From Prorocentrum cordatum (Eukaryota > Sar > Dinophyceae > Prorocentrales > Prorocentraceae): a stretch of DNA of 22,500 nt. Where the stretch lies: positions 1 to 22,500 of the forward strand of contig CAUYUJ010014260.1 of assembly GCA_963575745.1 (NCBI GenBank). Reading direction: 5' to 3'. The notes beneath the pieces were generated by a model. That model saw only the letters and a list, made by a program, of their open reading frames with translations, was not told where the DNA came from and searched no databases. Each line of letters begins with the position of its first letter. The first letter of the stretch is position 1. Position numbers and translations under genes: made by a program. Of the stretch, positions 1 to 9,784 are shown one piece after another.

Positions 1-35
1 CTCCTCCTCCTCCTCCTCCTCCTCCTCCTCCTCGC
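1..35. repeat. CTC trinucleotide microsatellite, cut by window edge
   Basis: A perfect run of CTC triplets reaches the left edge of the window, so its full length is unknown. The pyrimidine strand is the + strand. Long open frames crossing it encode only Ser, Leu or Pro runs and are not evidence of a gene. Confidence 0.95.
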
Positions 36-75
36 GGGGGGCACCTAAGTTCGGCGGCGAGGTGATGGGGGGGAA

Positions 76-588
76 GTGAGAGAGGGCAGGCTGGGAGCTC
101 AACGCGCTGTTCATCGACACGTGCTTGCTTGCCTGTTGCAGCTGCTGCAGGAGTGGGCATGCTCCTCTCCCTGGCTGGCCGCTGGGCGGGCCCCGCGGCC
201 AGCGTGGTGGAGTGGCTTCGGGACCTCCCTCAACTTGCTCTCCTTATCGAGTGGTGTACTTCTCCTCCTCTCCTTCTCGTGCTCTTCCTCCTCCCCCTTC
301 TCCCTCCAATTCGACCCCTCCCTCCAGCCTGCAAGCCAGCGCAAGTCGCCACAATGATGTAGCGATCGCGTCTCAGTTGAATCTAGCAAACTGAGCTTGC
401 TAGACCAGCTTGAATTTCTAGAAACTCGTCGTCTGTAGTCGCTCGAGGATGAGCGAGGGCAATTAGGGGCTCCTTGCACTGCAGGTCGTGCCTATTATAT
501 CTCGTCATACCCCTTTGATGTGTGTAGGTGTCGAGTTTAGCATCGGGCCGTGGCCCGACGCAGTCCTTGCATTGCATTGCCTCTGTTT
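76..588. other. Intergenic, pyrimidine-rich; no gene seen
   Basis: This stretch holds only short overlapping open frames on both strands with low-complexity translations. Positions 240-335 are pyrimidine-rich on the + strand, with degenerate CTC/CTT. I see no RNA gene, recognisable protein motif or repeat copy. Confidence 0.6.
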
Positions 589-662
589 CTTCTCCTCCTC
601 CTCCTCCTCCTCCTCCTCCTCCTCCTCCTCCTCCTCCCCCTCCTCATATTCCTCCTCCTCCC
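589..662. repeat. CTC trinucleotide microsatellite
   Basis: The tract is nearly uninterrupted CTC triplets, with the pyrimidine strand on +. It opens all three + frames (Ser, Leu, Pro runs) and the opposite Arg/Glu frames, which explains the apparent 136-266 codon open frames here. Confidence 0.95.
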
Positions 663-1049
663 AACGCTATTTCGCCTCCCCCGCCGAGGTGAAGCAGCTG
701 CGGTACAAGACCGCGCTGCCAGAGCAGTATCCCGCACGGCTGCCGCCGCACCCCAGACGAGAGGTGGCGACGAAAGCCCGAGGAGCAGGAAGAGCAGGGG
801 TAGCGTCATCGACCCCCAGCTGCCCACTCATCGCCATCGGGGGCCCATCGCCGATCGACCGGCGATGCATCGCCAAATTCAGGTCGATGCGTCCCCCCCC
901 GAGCCAGTGCCCCCCTGTCGTGGCCCCTGCGGGGTGGGAGGGGAGGGCCGACGCGTGTAGGCGTTCGGGTTTCCGTGAGTGCCTCTGGAGGGCAGTGGGC
1001 AAGGGCCACATTGGGTTCAGGAGGGGCTCTCGTTTTTTCGCTGTGCCTC
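663..1049. other. GC-rich spacer between CTC arrays; no gene seen
   Basis: This is non-repetitive sequence between two CTC arrays, with a small cluster of ATCG/GATCG words near 835-885. The long frames that cross it are open only because of the flanking arrays. No protein family is recognisable in any frame. Confidence 0.5.
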
Positions 1050-1155
1050 CTCCTCCCCCTTCTCCTCCTCCTCCTCCTCCTCCTCCTCCTCCTCCTCCAC
1101 CTCATCCTCCTCCTCCTCCTCCTCCTCCTCCTCCTCCTCCTCCTCCTCCTCCTGG
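1050..1155. repeat. CTC trinucleotide microsatellite
   Basis: About 100 bp of CTC triplets on the + strand, with small interruptions near 1060-1070 and 1100-1107. It shares the motif and strand polarity of the arrays at 1-35 and 589-662. Confidence 0.95.
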
Positions 1156-1370
1156 GGAGCCCAAGCCAAGCGTGGCCGAGAGACGTGCCGTGGCCAGAGA
1201 AGCTCATTCGATACTTGCCAGCGTTCCGGATGGTGGCGCGTTGGCTTTTAGCGATGGCGGAGGAGGGGATCGAGGATCGATGTTGTGAGCCTTCTGGGCG
1301 CACCTTGGTGTCCACGGCTGGACGAAACGGAGGAGGAGGAGGTGGCTTCTCAGGTTTGCATTGCTGGCCC

Positions 1371-1385
1371 CCGTGCGTGTGTGTG

Positions 1386-1434
<49 letters not shown>

Positions 1435-1680
1435 GTGTGCGCGTCCGTGTGCGTGTGCGCGCGCGTTAGCGTGTGCGTGTCGGTGTGTGCGTGTAGGTGT
1501 GTGCGTCTTTAGTAGGGGTGTGCGTGTATAGGTGCGTGTAGGTGTGTTCGTGTGTGCGTGTGTGCGTGGTGTGCGCGCGTGTGCGCGTGTGCGCGTGTGT
1601 GTGTGTGTGTGTATGTGTGTGTGTGTGTGTGCGTGCGTGCGTGCGCGTGCGTGTGCGCCTGCGTATGCGTGCGCGTTCGT
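1371..1680. repeat. GT/GC alternating purine-pyrimidine tract
   Basis: About 300 bp of almost strictly alternating pyrimidine-purine sequence: GTGTGT, GTGCGT and GCGCGT blocks. A less regular centre near 1465-1550 includes a GTAGGTGTGT sub-repeat. Translations give Cys-Val or Thr-His repeats only. Such sequence is known to favour left-handed Z-DNA; whether it does so here is inference. Confidence 0.93.
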
Positions 1681-2122
1681 TCTTTGGGCAGTCTTGCTGA
1701 CAAGCTGTTGTCACAACGCTGCGGTGCAGGAACCAAACAAACGCGTGCTGATTTGTTTCTTGCGCCCCGCTTTGCTGTACGGCTTGGGCCACCAGAGTCG
1801 ATGTATTAAGCGCAATGGAGTTATTCTCATGCGTTTCCACGGCGCTGCGTTGCTGCCCTCTCAGCGATTACACGCCAGGGACTATCTGCCGCACGGACTC
1901 GGCTTGCGCTATGGCATTCTGCATTGCTCGGCCGCGTGTGGAGGATCTGGTTCCTGCGTGAATTCCTGGAAGGTCCACACGAACGCGGCCTTACGCAGAC
2001 TCAATCTGGACCTCGCCCTCCCTGGGGGCTACCTTCTGCTGCGTAGTTTTCGCCACTCTCGTGAGCTCCAGGGCGGTCCACAGCGGAGTGGCCAAGTTCT
2101 GCAGGCCCAAACATCGTCTTGA
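1681..2122 (+). other. Open frame of normal complexity, unidentified
   Basis: After the GT tract the + frame that ends at 2122 stays open for about 145 codons of ordinary amino-acid composition, unlike the flanking repeats. I recognise no motif, see no convincing start codon outside the repeat, and the frame runs into GC-rich repeat at its end. It may be a gene fragment, an exon or chance in GC-rich DNA. Chance is a live explanation. Confidence 0.2.
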
Positions 2123-2254
2123 CGGGGCTCCAGGCTTGGGCGCCGAGAGACGCCCCACGAGAGGCCCCGAGAGCGCTCCCGAGGGGGGCCCCAAGCCCAA
2201 GAGAGAGCCCCCCCCCCCAGGTTGCGCCCTGCCCTCGCGGGGAGATCTTGGGCC

Positions 2255-2345
2255 GGGGATCCGGGATCGAGGGTCGAAGCTCGACGATCGAGGATCCAGG
2301 CATCCAGGATCCAGGATCGAAGATCAGCGATCCTCGACCTGGCGC
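2255..2345. repeat. GATC/GATCGAGG minisatellite
   Basis: The words GATCGAGG, GGATCCAGG and GATCGAAGATC recur in degenerate tandem order with about 8-12 bp spacing. Many units are self-complementary around GATC. A related cluster lies at 19436-19515 in the opposite orientation, where ACCTCGATC predominates. Confidence 0.75.
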
Positions 2346-2514
2346 TCCGGCGGTCCAGGGGTTGGCCGCGCCCGCGCCTCTCGCCACAGGGGGGGGGGGC
2401 CGCTGCGCGCCTGCGTCGCCCCCGGGTGCGGGCGGATTTCCTCGCTGGGAGGCCAGCCTCGCCGCCGCTGGCGGTCGGAGACCTCGTCGACGCCGCCGCC
2501 TTCGTCTATGGCGG

Positions 2515-2800
2515 CCTGGTGGGGGGGGGGGGGCAGGGCTGGCCGGGGGGGGGGAGGGGGAGGGGGAGGAGGAAGGAGAGAGTAGGGGAGTGGGAGGGAG
2601 GAGGGAGAGCGAGGGGGAGGAGGAGGAGGAGGAGGAGGAGGACAGCATCCGCGGGATCCGCATGCTTTCAGGAATCAGGAATCAGGAATCAGGAGGAGGA
2701 GGGAGGAGGAGGAGGAGGAGGAGGAGGAGATGGAGGAGAAAAAAAAAAAGGAAAAGGAGTAGGCAGGAGGACGAGGGCGAGGAGGATTAGATCGGCGGCG
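2515..2800. repeat. Purine-rich GGA/GAG microsatellite block
   Basis: G-runs, GGGGGA units and GGA/GAG triplets lie on the + strand, with three tandem GGAATCA units at about 2669-2692 and an A-run near 2740. The purine strand is now +, the reverse of the CTC arrays at 1-1155. Arg/Glu/Gly-rich open frames here are repeat artefacts. Confidence 0.92.
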
Positions 2801-2830
2801 CGCCGGGAGGGGAAGTGAGAAGGAGAAGCC

Positions 2831-2861
2831 CTTCTGAGAAGGCGGCGGGGCTTCTCAGAAG
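2831..2861. repeat. Perfect 11-bp inverted repeat (hairpin)
   Basis: CTTCTGAGAAG at 2831-2841 and its exact reverse complement CTTCTCAGAAG at 2851-2861 are separated by a 9-nt GC-rich loop. Each arm is itself nearly palindromic, so several alternative cruciforms are possible. A looser relative (TTCTGAGAG) follows at about 2871-2880. No function is assigned. Confidence 0.8.
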
Positions 2862-2954
2862 CTCTCGGGCATTCTGAGAGGGTTTCTGCGTCTTCGGGAA
2901 AGGCTTAGAAAACTGTTCGGAAGGCCTGGGGGCTCCCAAAACGCTGTTTCTCTG

Positions 2955-3519
2955 TTCCCCCTTTTCCACCGCATCCTTCGCCTCCTCATCATCCTCATCC
3001 TGCTCCTCCACCTCCGCCACCCCACTCCCCCAAGTCGAAGGCGAGCTTGGGGGGGAGGTCGAAAAGGATGAAGGGGCGCCTGGCGGAAGAGGAGGAGGAG
3101 GAGGAGGAGGAGGAGGAGGAAGAGGAGGAGGAGGAGGAGGAGGAGGAGGAGGATGGGGTGAAAGGGGGGGATGATGAGCGCCTGTTGGAGGAGGAAGAAG
3201 AAGAGGATGGGGCGGCCTGAGGGGAAGAGGGTCAAGTGGAGTTGGACGAGGAGGAGCAGGGGTAGAAAGAGGAGGAGCAGGAGGGGATGAAGAAGAGTGG
3301 AAGAGGAGGAGGAGGAGGAGGTGGAGAGCAGGAGGAGAAAGAGGAGGAGCAGGAGGAGGAGGAGATGGGGAGATAAAGGGAGGAGGAGGTGGAGGAGGAG
3401 GAGGGGGAGAAAGTGCTCTTGGATAGATGCTCGAGGATGGGTTATGCCGTGCTGTAGGGGCTTCGGGGGACACAGAAGAGCAAAAAGTGGAAAGAGCGGA
3501 CGAGGAGGAGAAGGAGGAG
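2955..3519. repeat. Polypurine GAG array with pyrimidine-rich lead-in
   Basis: A pyrimidine-rich segment (about 2955-3035, CTC/CATC words) switches to a long polypurine domain of GAG/GGA triplets (about 3070-3520, purest at 3086-3152). The Pro/Leu/Ser-rich - strand frames of 228-339 codons here are repeat artefacts. The array ends where the first copy of the 3520/12867 direct repeat begins. Confidence 0.9.
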
Positions 3520-3651
3520 GTGTTAGAACATGGGCCTGTGACGTGGTGAGGGCCATCGTGATGCAGTTAAGCCGGGCAGCAGTCGCTACCGACGCTGTTT
3601 GCCTTAAGCACTTGATCCGTAGAGTTGCGCCCACGGTTAAAATCATGATCT
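3520..3651. repeat. Left copy of diverged ~135-bp direct repeat
   Basis: This segment aligns by eye, in the same orientation, with 12867-13005. Shared blocks include CTGTTTG, GATCCG and CCCACGGTT, with roughly 65-75% identity and a small gap before CCCACGGTT. It lies upstream of the copia element and abuts the GAG array on its left. It could be part of a decayed 5' LTR, since a possible primer-binding site follows at 3926, or a dispersed repeat that happens to flank the element. Confidence 0.65.
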
Positions 3652-3925
3652 CGTCCCCGTACAATTCTTCCTTCAGGGTTGGCATGGTAACGGAGCGAGG
3701 GTAACGGCAGCCGCGGCAACAGCAGCAGCAGCACCCGCTCACCCAGGTGATCCGTTCTTGGAGTAAAACACGCCCCAAGACAGAGATCAATGGCTTAACA
3801 CACAGCCAGCGAACTTCAGCGAGATACGCGAAACCGCGCGTGATGGGGTGAGTATAGTTACGCGAAGGTGGCACCAGGGCTCAACACGAGGGAATGAGAG
3901 AGCCCAGTGAGAGAGGGACCGCAGC

Positions 3926-3938
3926 TGGTGTCAGGACC
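3926..3938 (+). other. Possible primer-binding site of the copia element
   Basis: TGGTGTCAGGACC resembles the TGGTATCAGAGC primer-binding site that many copia elements use with initiator-Met tRNA. It lies 5' of the first gag-like sequence, where a primer-binding site belongs. Resemblance to a short motif in decayed DNA is weak evidence. Confidence 0.35.
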
Positions 3939-4169
3939 GTCACCACTGAAGAAATGCACGGGCTGTTTTTAACGATTGAAGAAATGACCCCCTACTCTGA
4001 AGCATTGTAGACTGTAACAAGTACGCGGAAGGAGAGACACACATTTTCGCGCTATGATTCGACAGGTTTGAGGACTAAGCAAACTCACAGAAGAACTTGA
4101 TGGACCGGGCGACGAAGATAACCGGGCCAATCGCAGAAGGCAAAAGCAGGTGGGAGGCGATCGGAAGCC

Positions 4170-4320
4170 AGCTGGCATATTCAAGGACAGCCGGCTGCTC
4201 AATACGTTCGCTGGCGACAGAGCCAAGTTCCATGAGTGGAACGAGAACTTGCTAAGGGACCTGGCCCAAGTTAGCCCACAGCACCAGAAATACTTCAAGA
4301 ACGTGGGTGACAATCTTTAA
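4170..4320 (+). pseudogene. copia gag, N-terminal fragment
   Basis: The frame starting at about 4174 reads FAGDRAKFHEWNENLLRDLA, followed by QVSPQHQKYFKNVGDNL and then a stop at about 4317. This fits the N-terminal gag segment (F-x-G-D-R-A-K-F-x-E-W) that I associate with copia elements of dinoflagellates. Gag coats the element RNA and forms the particle. The sequence before it (3970-4170) is probably also gag but is too decayed to assign. Confidence 0.7.
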
Positions 4321-4569
4321 GACCATAGCGGGGCCGTTGCAGGACGAGGACGACGACGACATGCTTAGAATCTTCAAAGGCTTTGAAGCAGCACCATAGC
4401 ATGCAAATGCTAGCATAGTACAACAGCACGAGGACGATGATAACATAAGCGTTAAAGATCAGCAAAGAGATGGTGCGCAAACTACACGAGGACATGTTTA
4501 CACATTGAGCGGCAAGCTAGAAAGGGGCGGCCCAGAGGGAGGTTAAAGGGGTTCAGGAAAGAAGACGGA

Positions 4570-5014
4570 CTGCCAGCGCACCAGAACATCTACAAGTGGT
4601 GCCCCGCGCTTGCCGGGGTGACTCTGTCGGCCAAAGGCGACTCCAACGATGAACCCCGACAAGTATCAGAAAATCGGAGATGCCGCCGCCTAGTTAGAAC
4701 AATGGACGGTACTGGTGGAAACGTTCGGACAAAACGGCCCAGCGCATTCGTTAATTGTGCAATGTCGCATAAATGCGCCGAGGGCCATCATGACTCACGC
4801 AGGAGACTCGTTCGAGGGGTGGCATCCGGAGAGTCTTAAAACGCCCAGTTCTCTCACGCCAGGAAACCAGCATAAAATATACGGTAAGTGCGAACATTGG
4901 GCGCGCAAGAAGAGGCTAGACGCCGACGCGCGAGCTCACGGCTCCATTGACATCGGGTGCGCCAGTGGAGACAGCGACGACCAAGGTGGCATCTGGGCCT
5001 CCCATGATGGTTGA
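4570..5014 (+). pseudogene. copia gag, C-terminal fragment
   Basis: Two pieces in different frames are recognisable. The first is at about 4580-4690 (IYKWCPALAGVTLS). The second is a longer open stretch from about 4697 to 5014, reading EQWTVLVETFGQNGPAH, then GDSFEGWHPESLKTPSSLTP. Tryptophan- and charge-rich gag sequence of this kind normally precedes the zinc knuckle, which matches its place here. The frame change between the pieces at about 4690 and the stop at 5014 make it non-functional. Confidence 0.65.
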
Positions 5015-5269
5015 GACGCAGAGGGCCGCGTGGACGAGGGCGCTTTTCTGGCGGGCCATCGAGCCCGACTGGGCGCGCGAGGATAAACGCGGCGGAGGAG
5101 AAGGATCAGACGCAGTTAACAAAGACAAAGATCAAAGGGGGGGAAGGACCCATGTGCCACATGCGCTGAAAACTGCTGGAAGAGAGACGGAGAAGTGCAG
5201 CGAGGGGAAGAGCCGGGGCAAGGCTGGGAAAATCGCGCACGGGCAGTGCGCCAAGGGAACGGGGCGACG

Positions 5270-5271
5270 GA

Positions 5272-5329
<58 letters not shown>

Positions 5330-5359
5330 AAAAAAAGAAAGAGAAAAAAAGAAAGAAAC

Positions 5360-5400
<41 letters not shown>

Positions 5401-5407
5401 GAGAGAA

Positions 5408-5471
<64 letters not shown>

Positions 5472-5472
5472 G
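5270..5472. repeat. GA dinucleotide microsatellite inside the element
   Basis: About 190 bp of GA repeats are interrupted by A-rich words at 5325-5370 and end in a G-run at 5461-5472. The tract lies in the linker between gag and the zinc knuckle. Because (GA)n reads as Arg-Glu in every + frame, the surrounding frame (5195-5839) stays open through it. Confidence 0.95.
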
Positions 5473-5548
5473 AAAACAAAAAAAAAAATGCGGAGACAAG
5501 GGGGCTGGGGGTTGGACCACAGGAGGCATCGCGCCAACGCGCGACCGC

Positions 5549-5600
5549 GAGCGCGGCAAACGCGGAAAGAAGGGGCACGTTGCATCGCGATGTTTTGAAG
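5549..5600 (+). pseudogene. copia CCHC zinc knuckle with two Cys replaced by Arg
   Basis: The open + frame reads ERGKRGKKGHVASRC. The spacing is that of a retroviral-type CX2CX4HX4C knuckle, which in gag binds the element RNA. His (codon 5576-5578) and the last Cys (5591-5593) are kept. The first two Cys positions (codons 5552-5554 and 5561-5563) are both CGC Arg. Each can arise from TGC by one T-to-C transition. As written the knuckle could not bind zinc normally. Confidence 0.8.
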
Positions 5601-6029
5601 AAGAAACCAACGATGTCGAGCAACGCAATGAGACGAAACCAGAGTTAGCCCCGAAGGAGCAAGCGGGGCACAAAGCATCCCCCAGCGGGCGCGGATCCCC
5701 CCAGAGGCCCACTTGGGCCAGATGGCCAGGCTCGTCAATGCAGCGAAGGGAAGAGGAACCGCGGCTGAAGAAACTAGCGTGGGCGCCGCGCACCAGGAGA
5801 GAAAGTTGTTGCCCATGCTGTTCCCGCGACTCTAATTAGCAAGCCAGAGCTCCATTATATAAAGATTTGCAGGCGGGGGGTCACATGTTTAAAACAAAAA
5901 GCACGCCGAAGCGCTGCGCGTAGAAGCTCGCGGGGCCTGCCGCGACGCTTTTTCCGCCCCTCGGAGCGAGGCCTTCGGGCCGCGCGAAATCGCCGCGGCC
6001 CCCCTGGATTCGGGCGAGGACAACGCGGC

Positions 6030-6235
6030 GGGGCTGGCGAGCGCGGGGGATTATTTCCCCGTTGCAACCGCGGAGGCACAGCGAGCGGGGAGGCGCTACA
6101 GCACCGCTAACGGCGCAAGTGTCGGACGCCGCGGCCAAAAAGCGGTCGCGGGCAGCAGCGGGCGAGGGGCCCCCGCGCGCACGCTCGCGCAGGTGGCCGA
6201 TTTTACAGAGGCACTGGGATCGGGGCCAAGCTGGG
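6030..6235 (+). pseudogene. copia aspartic-protease region, decayed
   Basis: One + frame reads GDYFPVATAEAQRAGRRYST, then ANGASVGRRGQKAV, then RTLAQVADFTEALGS. The order Y-x-A-A-N-G, GxK, Q-V-A-D-x-x-x-x-L-G is what I recall from the protease region of dinoflagellate copia polyproteins. The catalytic D-S/T-G should lie just upstream and I cannot see it intact. The enzyme cleaves the polyprotein; this copy is inactive. Confidence 0.6.
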
Positions 6236-6889
6236 GGCAGCATTGCGCTTGACCGGATTTAGCCGGGGCGGCCTTGCAGCGGCACGGGGCGCAGAGCGAC
6301 CCGGGCAGATGCAGGAAAGAGGAGGACCGCCTTAGTTCGGCGTCGAAACATCGGCGGGGGCGGCGACAGGGCCCACGGGGGCCGCCGAGGAAGCCACGCG
6401 CAAGGGGGACATTCTGGGGAGAGTAAAACCCCGGCGGAGGACGCGCCCTTGTGAGCCCCCCCAGTTCTCGCAAATCGCCGCCCAGATGACGGAGACGGGG
6501 GCGGCGAGCCAAGCGAGGGGGGTGGGGGGGGCGCGCTCAGCGCAGAGGAAGTTGAGTCACCCAGGAGAGCGCATTCCGATTTGAGACAAAGAGACAGAAT
6601 GGCTGAGACCAGAGCGCGACGCATTTACCCGATCGCAGTTGGCGCCCCCGCTGCGTCAGAGGCAATGCGAGGAGAGGGAACTGCGCGAAAATGCAGCGAG
6701 AACCGGGCGCGGAATGCCCGCCATCTCTGCGGGCCATGCGCGGCCGAGAGAAAGGGGGGCGACGGGGGGGGGGCGCCATCTTCGTCGGGCGCCGCCTGGG
6801 TTCAATGCTAACATGGAGCGAAGTAGTCGCCATGAAAAGATAGGGGCGCCCGATCCGCGCTCTGCCAGTGGCATGGCGGACGCGACGCT

Positions 6890-7085
6890 GCGCGGAGGCC
6901 ACGGGAAAGTCGTTCTCATGAGCGACGGCGAGCCAGCCATCACAGCCTTACAGAAGGCCGTTAAAGGGATCTGCGATCTCAGCATGGGAGTCGCCGTCGG
7001 CCCCGCGGGGGGGGCCCGAGCTAACGGAGGCGTCAGAAGAGCAACCCGAACGGCGCAAGGCCACGCGAGGATCATGGCGATTATC
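6890..7085 (+). pseudogene. copia integrase catalytic core fragment
   Basis: The + frame open to 7121 reads VVLMSDGEPAITALQKAVKG and then ANGGVRRATRTAQGHARIM. The D in SDGEPAI is the second Asp of the D,D35E catalytic triad. The later segment matches the S-x-A-N-G-x-x-E-R-A-V-R-T block that carries the catalytic Glu, but Arg stands at that place here. Integrase inserts the cDNA into chromosomes. The zinc-binding HHCC domain upstream is not recognisable. Confidence 0.75.
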
Positions 7086-7119
7086 GCGCGGAACCTGCAA
7101 AAGAATGCTTTGATTCCGT

Positions 7120-8390
7120 AGTTGATCGGGCGCGCGAATTCAGCGGTCAACGAATTCGCCGCGGGGCCAGACGTCAAATCCGCGCGCGAACGGCGCGGGG
7201 GCAGAGGATTATTTCGCCGAGCCGCTGCCGAACGGTAGGGGCGGGCGGGGGCGCCGTGTCTCTGCGGGCTCGGAATATGAAAGGCCGCGGGAAGATGGGA
7301 AGCAGGTAGGACAGCGGAGCATGCGCGGGCGTCGATGAGGCCAGTCAGGAGATCATCGCTGGCGCGCCGCAGGGAGCCGCTACACCTCGAGAGCTTTCGG
7401 GAGTAGGGGGGCGACGGGGGGAAGAGGGGGCATCAACGAGGTGACCAGCATAGGGTTCATCCTGGCAGCCAAACCACAACGCCGCAGGTTATACTATAGA
7501 ACGAGAGTTATCGCTCTCGCCGCGGAACCGCCCGACAGCGACGACCGCGTCGACGCTCTGCCTATCATCGTGCGGGGAGCGGCGGCTAGAAGAGCAGAGT
7601 CCCCTGCCATTGGCCCCGCGCCAGGCTGTCATGGGTGCTTAGACATTGTCTGCATGCCGGTTGCCGATCGAGGGTCGTCGAGTGGCTGAAGCAGCAGGAT
7701 GGCCCAGGCATTCAAGAGAGGTCAGCCGCGGCCCAATCAAGACAGGAACCGCGCACTAAGGCAGCGCGAGGCCTGGCGTCGAACTCCCGATTCCTGAATT
7801 CATTGAAGCGCGGACGTGCAGAAGTCAGAAGGCGATCGCGCAGCGCGGGGCCCCGCGAATCCAGTCATATCTCACGGACAGGCGCCCGCGAGCAAGCAAT
7901 CGGGCAAGGATGACCAGATGGGGCAATGCGCGCGCGAACCACCTCGTAGACAGAGACAGGGGGCATCGACGAAATGCGCGAGGAAAACTGAGTTTGAAGC
8001 GCCCGAATCTGCATCGGCACCGGGAGCGACTGGGCAGAGGTGGAACAGAGAGGGCAGATGTGCGCCTAGCGAGCTGCGCCAGGCCAATCAGATTGGGTTG
8101 GAGAGACAGATAAACCAAGATGGGAGAGCGGGTTGCTCGTTCAGGGCAGGAGAAATTAGTTCAGCGCAAGTGAACCCTGCAGAATCCACGTTGACCGCCG
8201 AAGTTCATCCATGGGAAATTGGAGGAGCGGCAGAGTTAGAGCGGACGAGGGAACATTTCGGAGGCTGGTTCTTCTCGGGAAAGAATGACCAGAGTGGAGC
8301 AGTTACCTTCGTAGCGTGACAACAGAATTGGACTTCGTTCGAATACTGGAAGACCGAGAAGTTAGCGAGATACGAGGGAGAGAAAGAGAG
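7120..8390. other. Integrase C-terminal to RT N-terminal region, unreadable
   Basis: By position this should encode the integrase C-terminal domain and the start of reverse transcriptase. Open frames of 80-167 codons exist (for example 7816-8319 on +), but none gives a motif I can name. Composition and A/G-rich + strand bias resemble the rest of the element. Treat the short open frames as relics rather than genes. Confidence 0.5.
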
Positions 8391-8425
8391 AGAAGGAGAG
8401 AGAGAGAGAGAGAGAGAGAGACGGA
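8383..8425. repeat. Short GA microsatellite in the element
   Basis: An impure GA tract of about 40 bp lies in the decayed reverse transcriptase region. It is the second GA expansion within the element after that at 5270-5472. Confidence 0.85.
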
Positions 8426-8964
8426 AAGGAGAGAGTTCACACGGGGAGCTAGAAACATCAGAGTCACGCGAGAGCCACGCTCACAAATGAGAGCGCGGCA
8501 CATGCATCCATCAAGCGTCGTCATTCGTTCCCAGCATGCACGTGGAATACCATGCTGGTTGCACGAAAGTTTTTCTCGCGACGCAACTTCGCGAATATGA
8601 GCGTCGACGGGCATTGGGCGGCGTGTCGAGAGCAGAATTAGATCTCGAGCTCACGCGAATGGCGCGGTTAGAGGGAGCGGAGCAATTCAGGAGAGGCATA
8701 TCGATGAAAACGTGAGACAGGACGCGGTTGGGAGGTTGACTGGAAGGACCGCATAGGCGCCCGTTGAATCGACATCAGCACGGCGGAAGACGCCAATTTA
8801 GGGCACCGATGTTGGTTAGCGGCCCAGCAAGCAACATATCAGTCCAAACAAAACGAATTCGCAGCCACCTGGGCACCAGACGCACAACAGTTCTTATTTC
8901 TTCATGGTAGTGACGGAAGGAATCCAGCATCAAAGAGGTGAACGAGCAGAAAAAATGAGGTCGG

Positions 8965-9660
8965 GTTCACCGACGCGAGGGGAACGCATTTCTATGCGCG
9001 GGCCAACCAGGACATTAGTTAGGCTCCCCAGCGAGGACGTTGAGCCGGACGCGCGCGGTAAGTTAGTGAGATCCATGCATGGCGCCAGCGACGCGGCAAG
9101 TAATGGGGAGGGTTGATACATGGATTTCGCCATGGAGATTGGGCTTACCAGCGGATTCGATCCGCCGCGCGCGTCTACCCTTGGAAGGAGGACGGGGTAG
9201 GCAACAGTCCACGGTGGCGGTTTCGCATTCGTGGGTAGCGACCACGATTAGGATTGGTTCGAGCAGGACTTACAGAAGGCATTCGAAGTTCCAGCCAGAA
9301 GAAGCTTGGGGCGGGAAGTAAAACACGAGGAGGATCAAAGCATCCGGATTGGACACGGCAGTTGATTGGAACAGCGATGGGTCACGGCATGAAGGGGGCC
9401 AAGGACACGAAGGGATGTTGGTCAAGGAATTGGAGTTGGAACAGAGCAGAAGTTAGTCCAGCGAGCCCGGCGAAGAGCTGCCCATCAGCGAGATAAACGG
9501 GGCGGAGTCATATCCACAGCATACGCGCACATTCACGGCGTTGGTGGCCCTAGTTACTTACTTAGCACAGGACCGGTCGGACATTCAATTCGCGGCAATG
9601 GGTTTTCTAGGCACATGGCCAAGCCTACGTTTGAGGCCTGGAACATTCTAGAGTAATTAG
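8965..9660 (+). pseudogene. copia reverse transcriptase, decayed
   Basis: Blocks appear in family order: FTDARGTHFYARAN (about 8967; family form resembles F-x-D-x-R-x-A-x-F), LPSEDVEP, KLVRSMHGASDAAS (family GTRDAA), YMDFAMEIG, VHGGGFAFVGSDHD (about 9208; family VHGDDF, the catalytic Asp pair) and YLAQDRSDIQFA (about 9556). After a one-base shift, RHMAKPTFEAWNIL follows (about 9612-9655). Both catalytic Asp of the VHGDDF box are Gly here, and the frame changes several times. Reverse transcriptase copies the element RNA; this copy cannot. Confidence 0.88.
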
Positions 9661-9784
9661 GGGGCGCCTCATCGCCATAGACGATACCTTTTTTTTATCA
9701 GGTGTCGCACTCTTACCCCAGGAGCTGGCGGCGCGGACTGACGCCGACCACGGCAGGTGCAAGAACAATCGACATTCAGTAATT

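Noticed and set aside
488-1469. Long open frames of 90-266 codons on both strands
   Set aside because: They are open only because CTC arrays have no stop codon in any frame; translations are Ser, Leu, Pro or Arg runs.
1466-1840. Thr-His and Cys-Val repeat proteins across the GT tract
   Set aside because: Pure dinucleotide read-through without any flanking coding sequence.
2787-3874. Minus-strand frames of 228 and 339 codons, Pro/Leu/Ser-rich
   Set aside because: Almost all of their length is the GAG array read from the other strand.
5145-5185. Possible additional zinc knuckle (CHMR then KLLEE) before the GA array
   Set aside because: Only one Cys and no His at the right spacing; an in-frame stop interrupts it.
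5106-5816. Minus-strand Ser/Leu and Phe-rich frames that look like membrane proteins
   Set aside because: They are the reverse complement of the GA microsatellite and of copia gag sequence.
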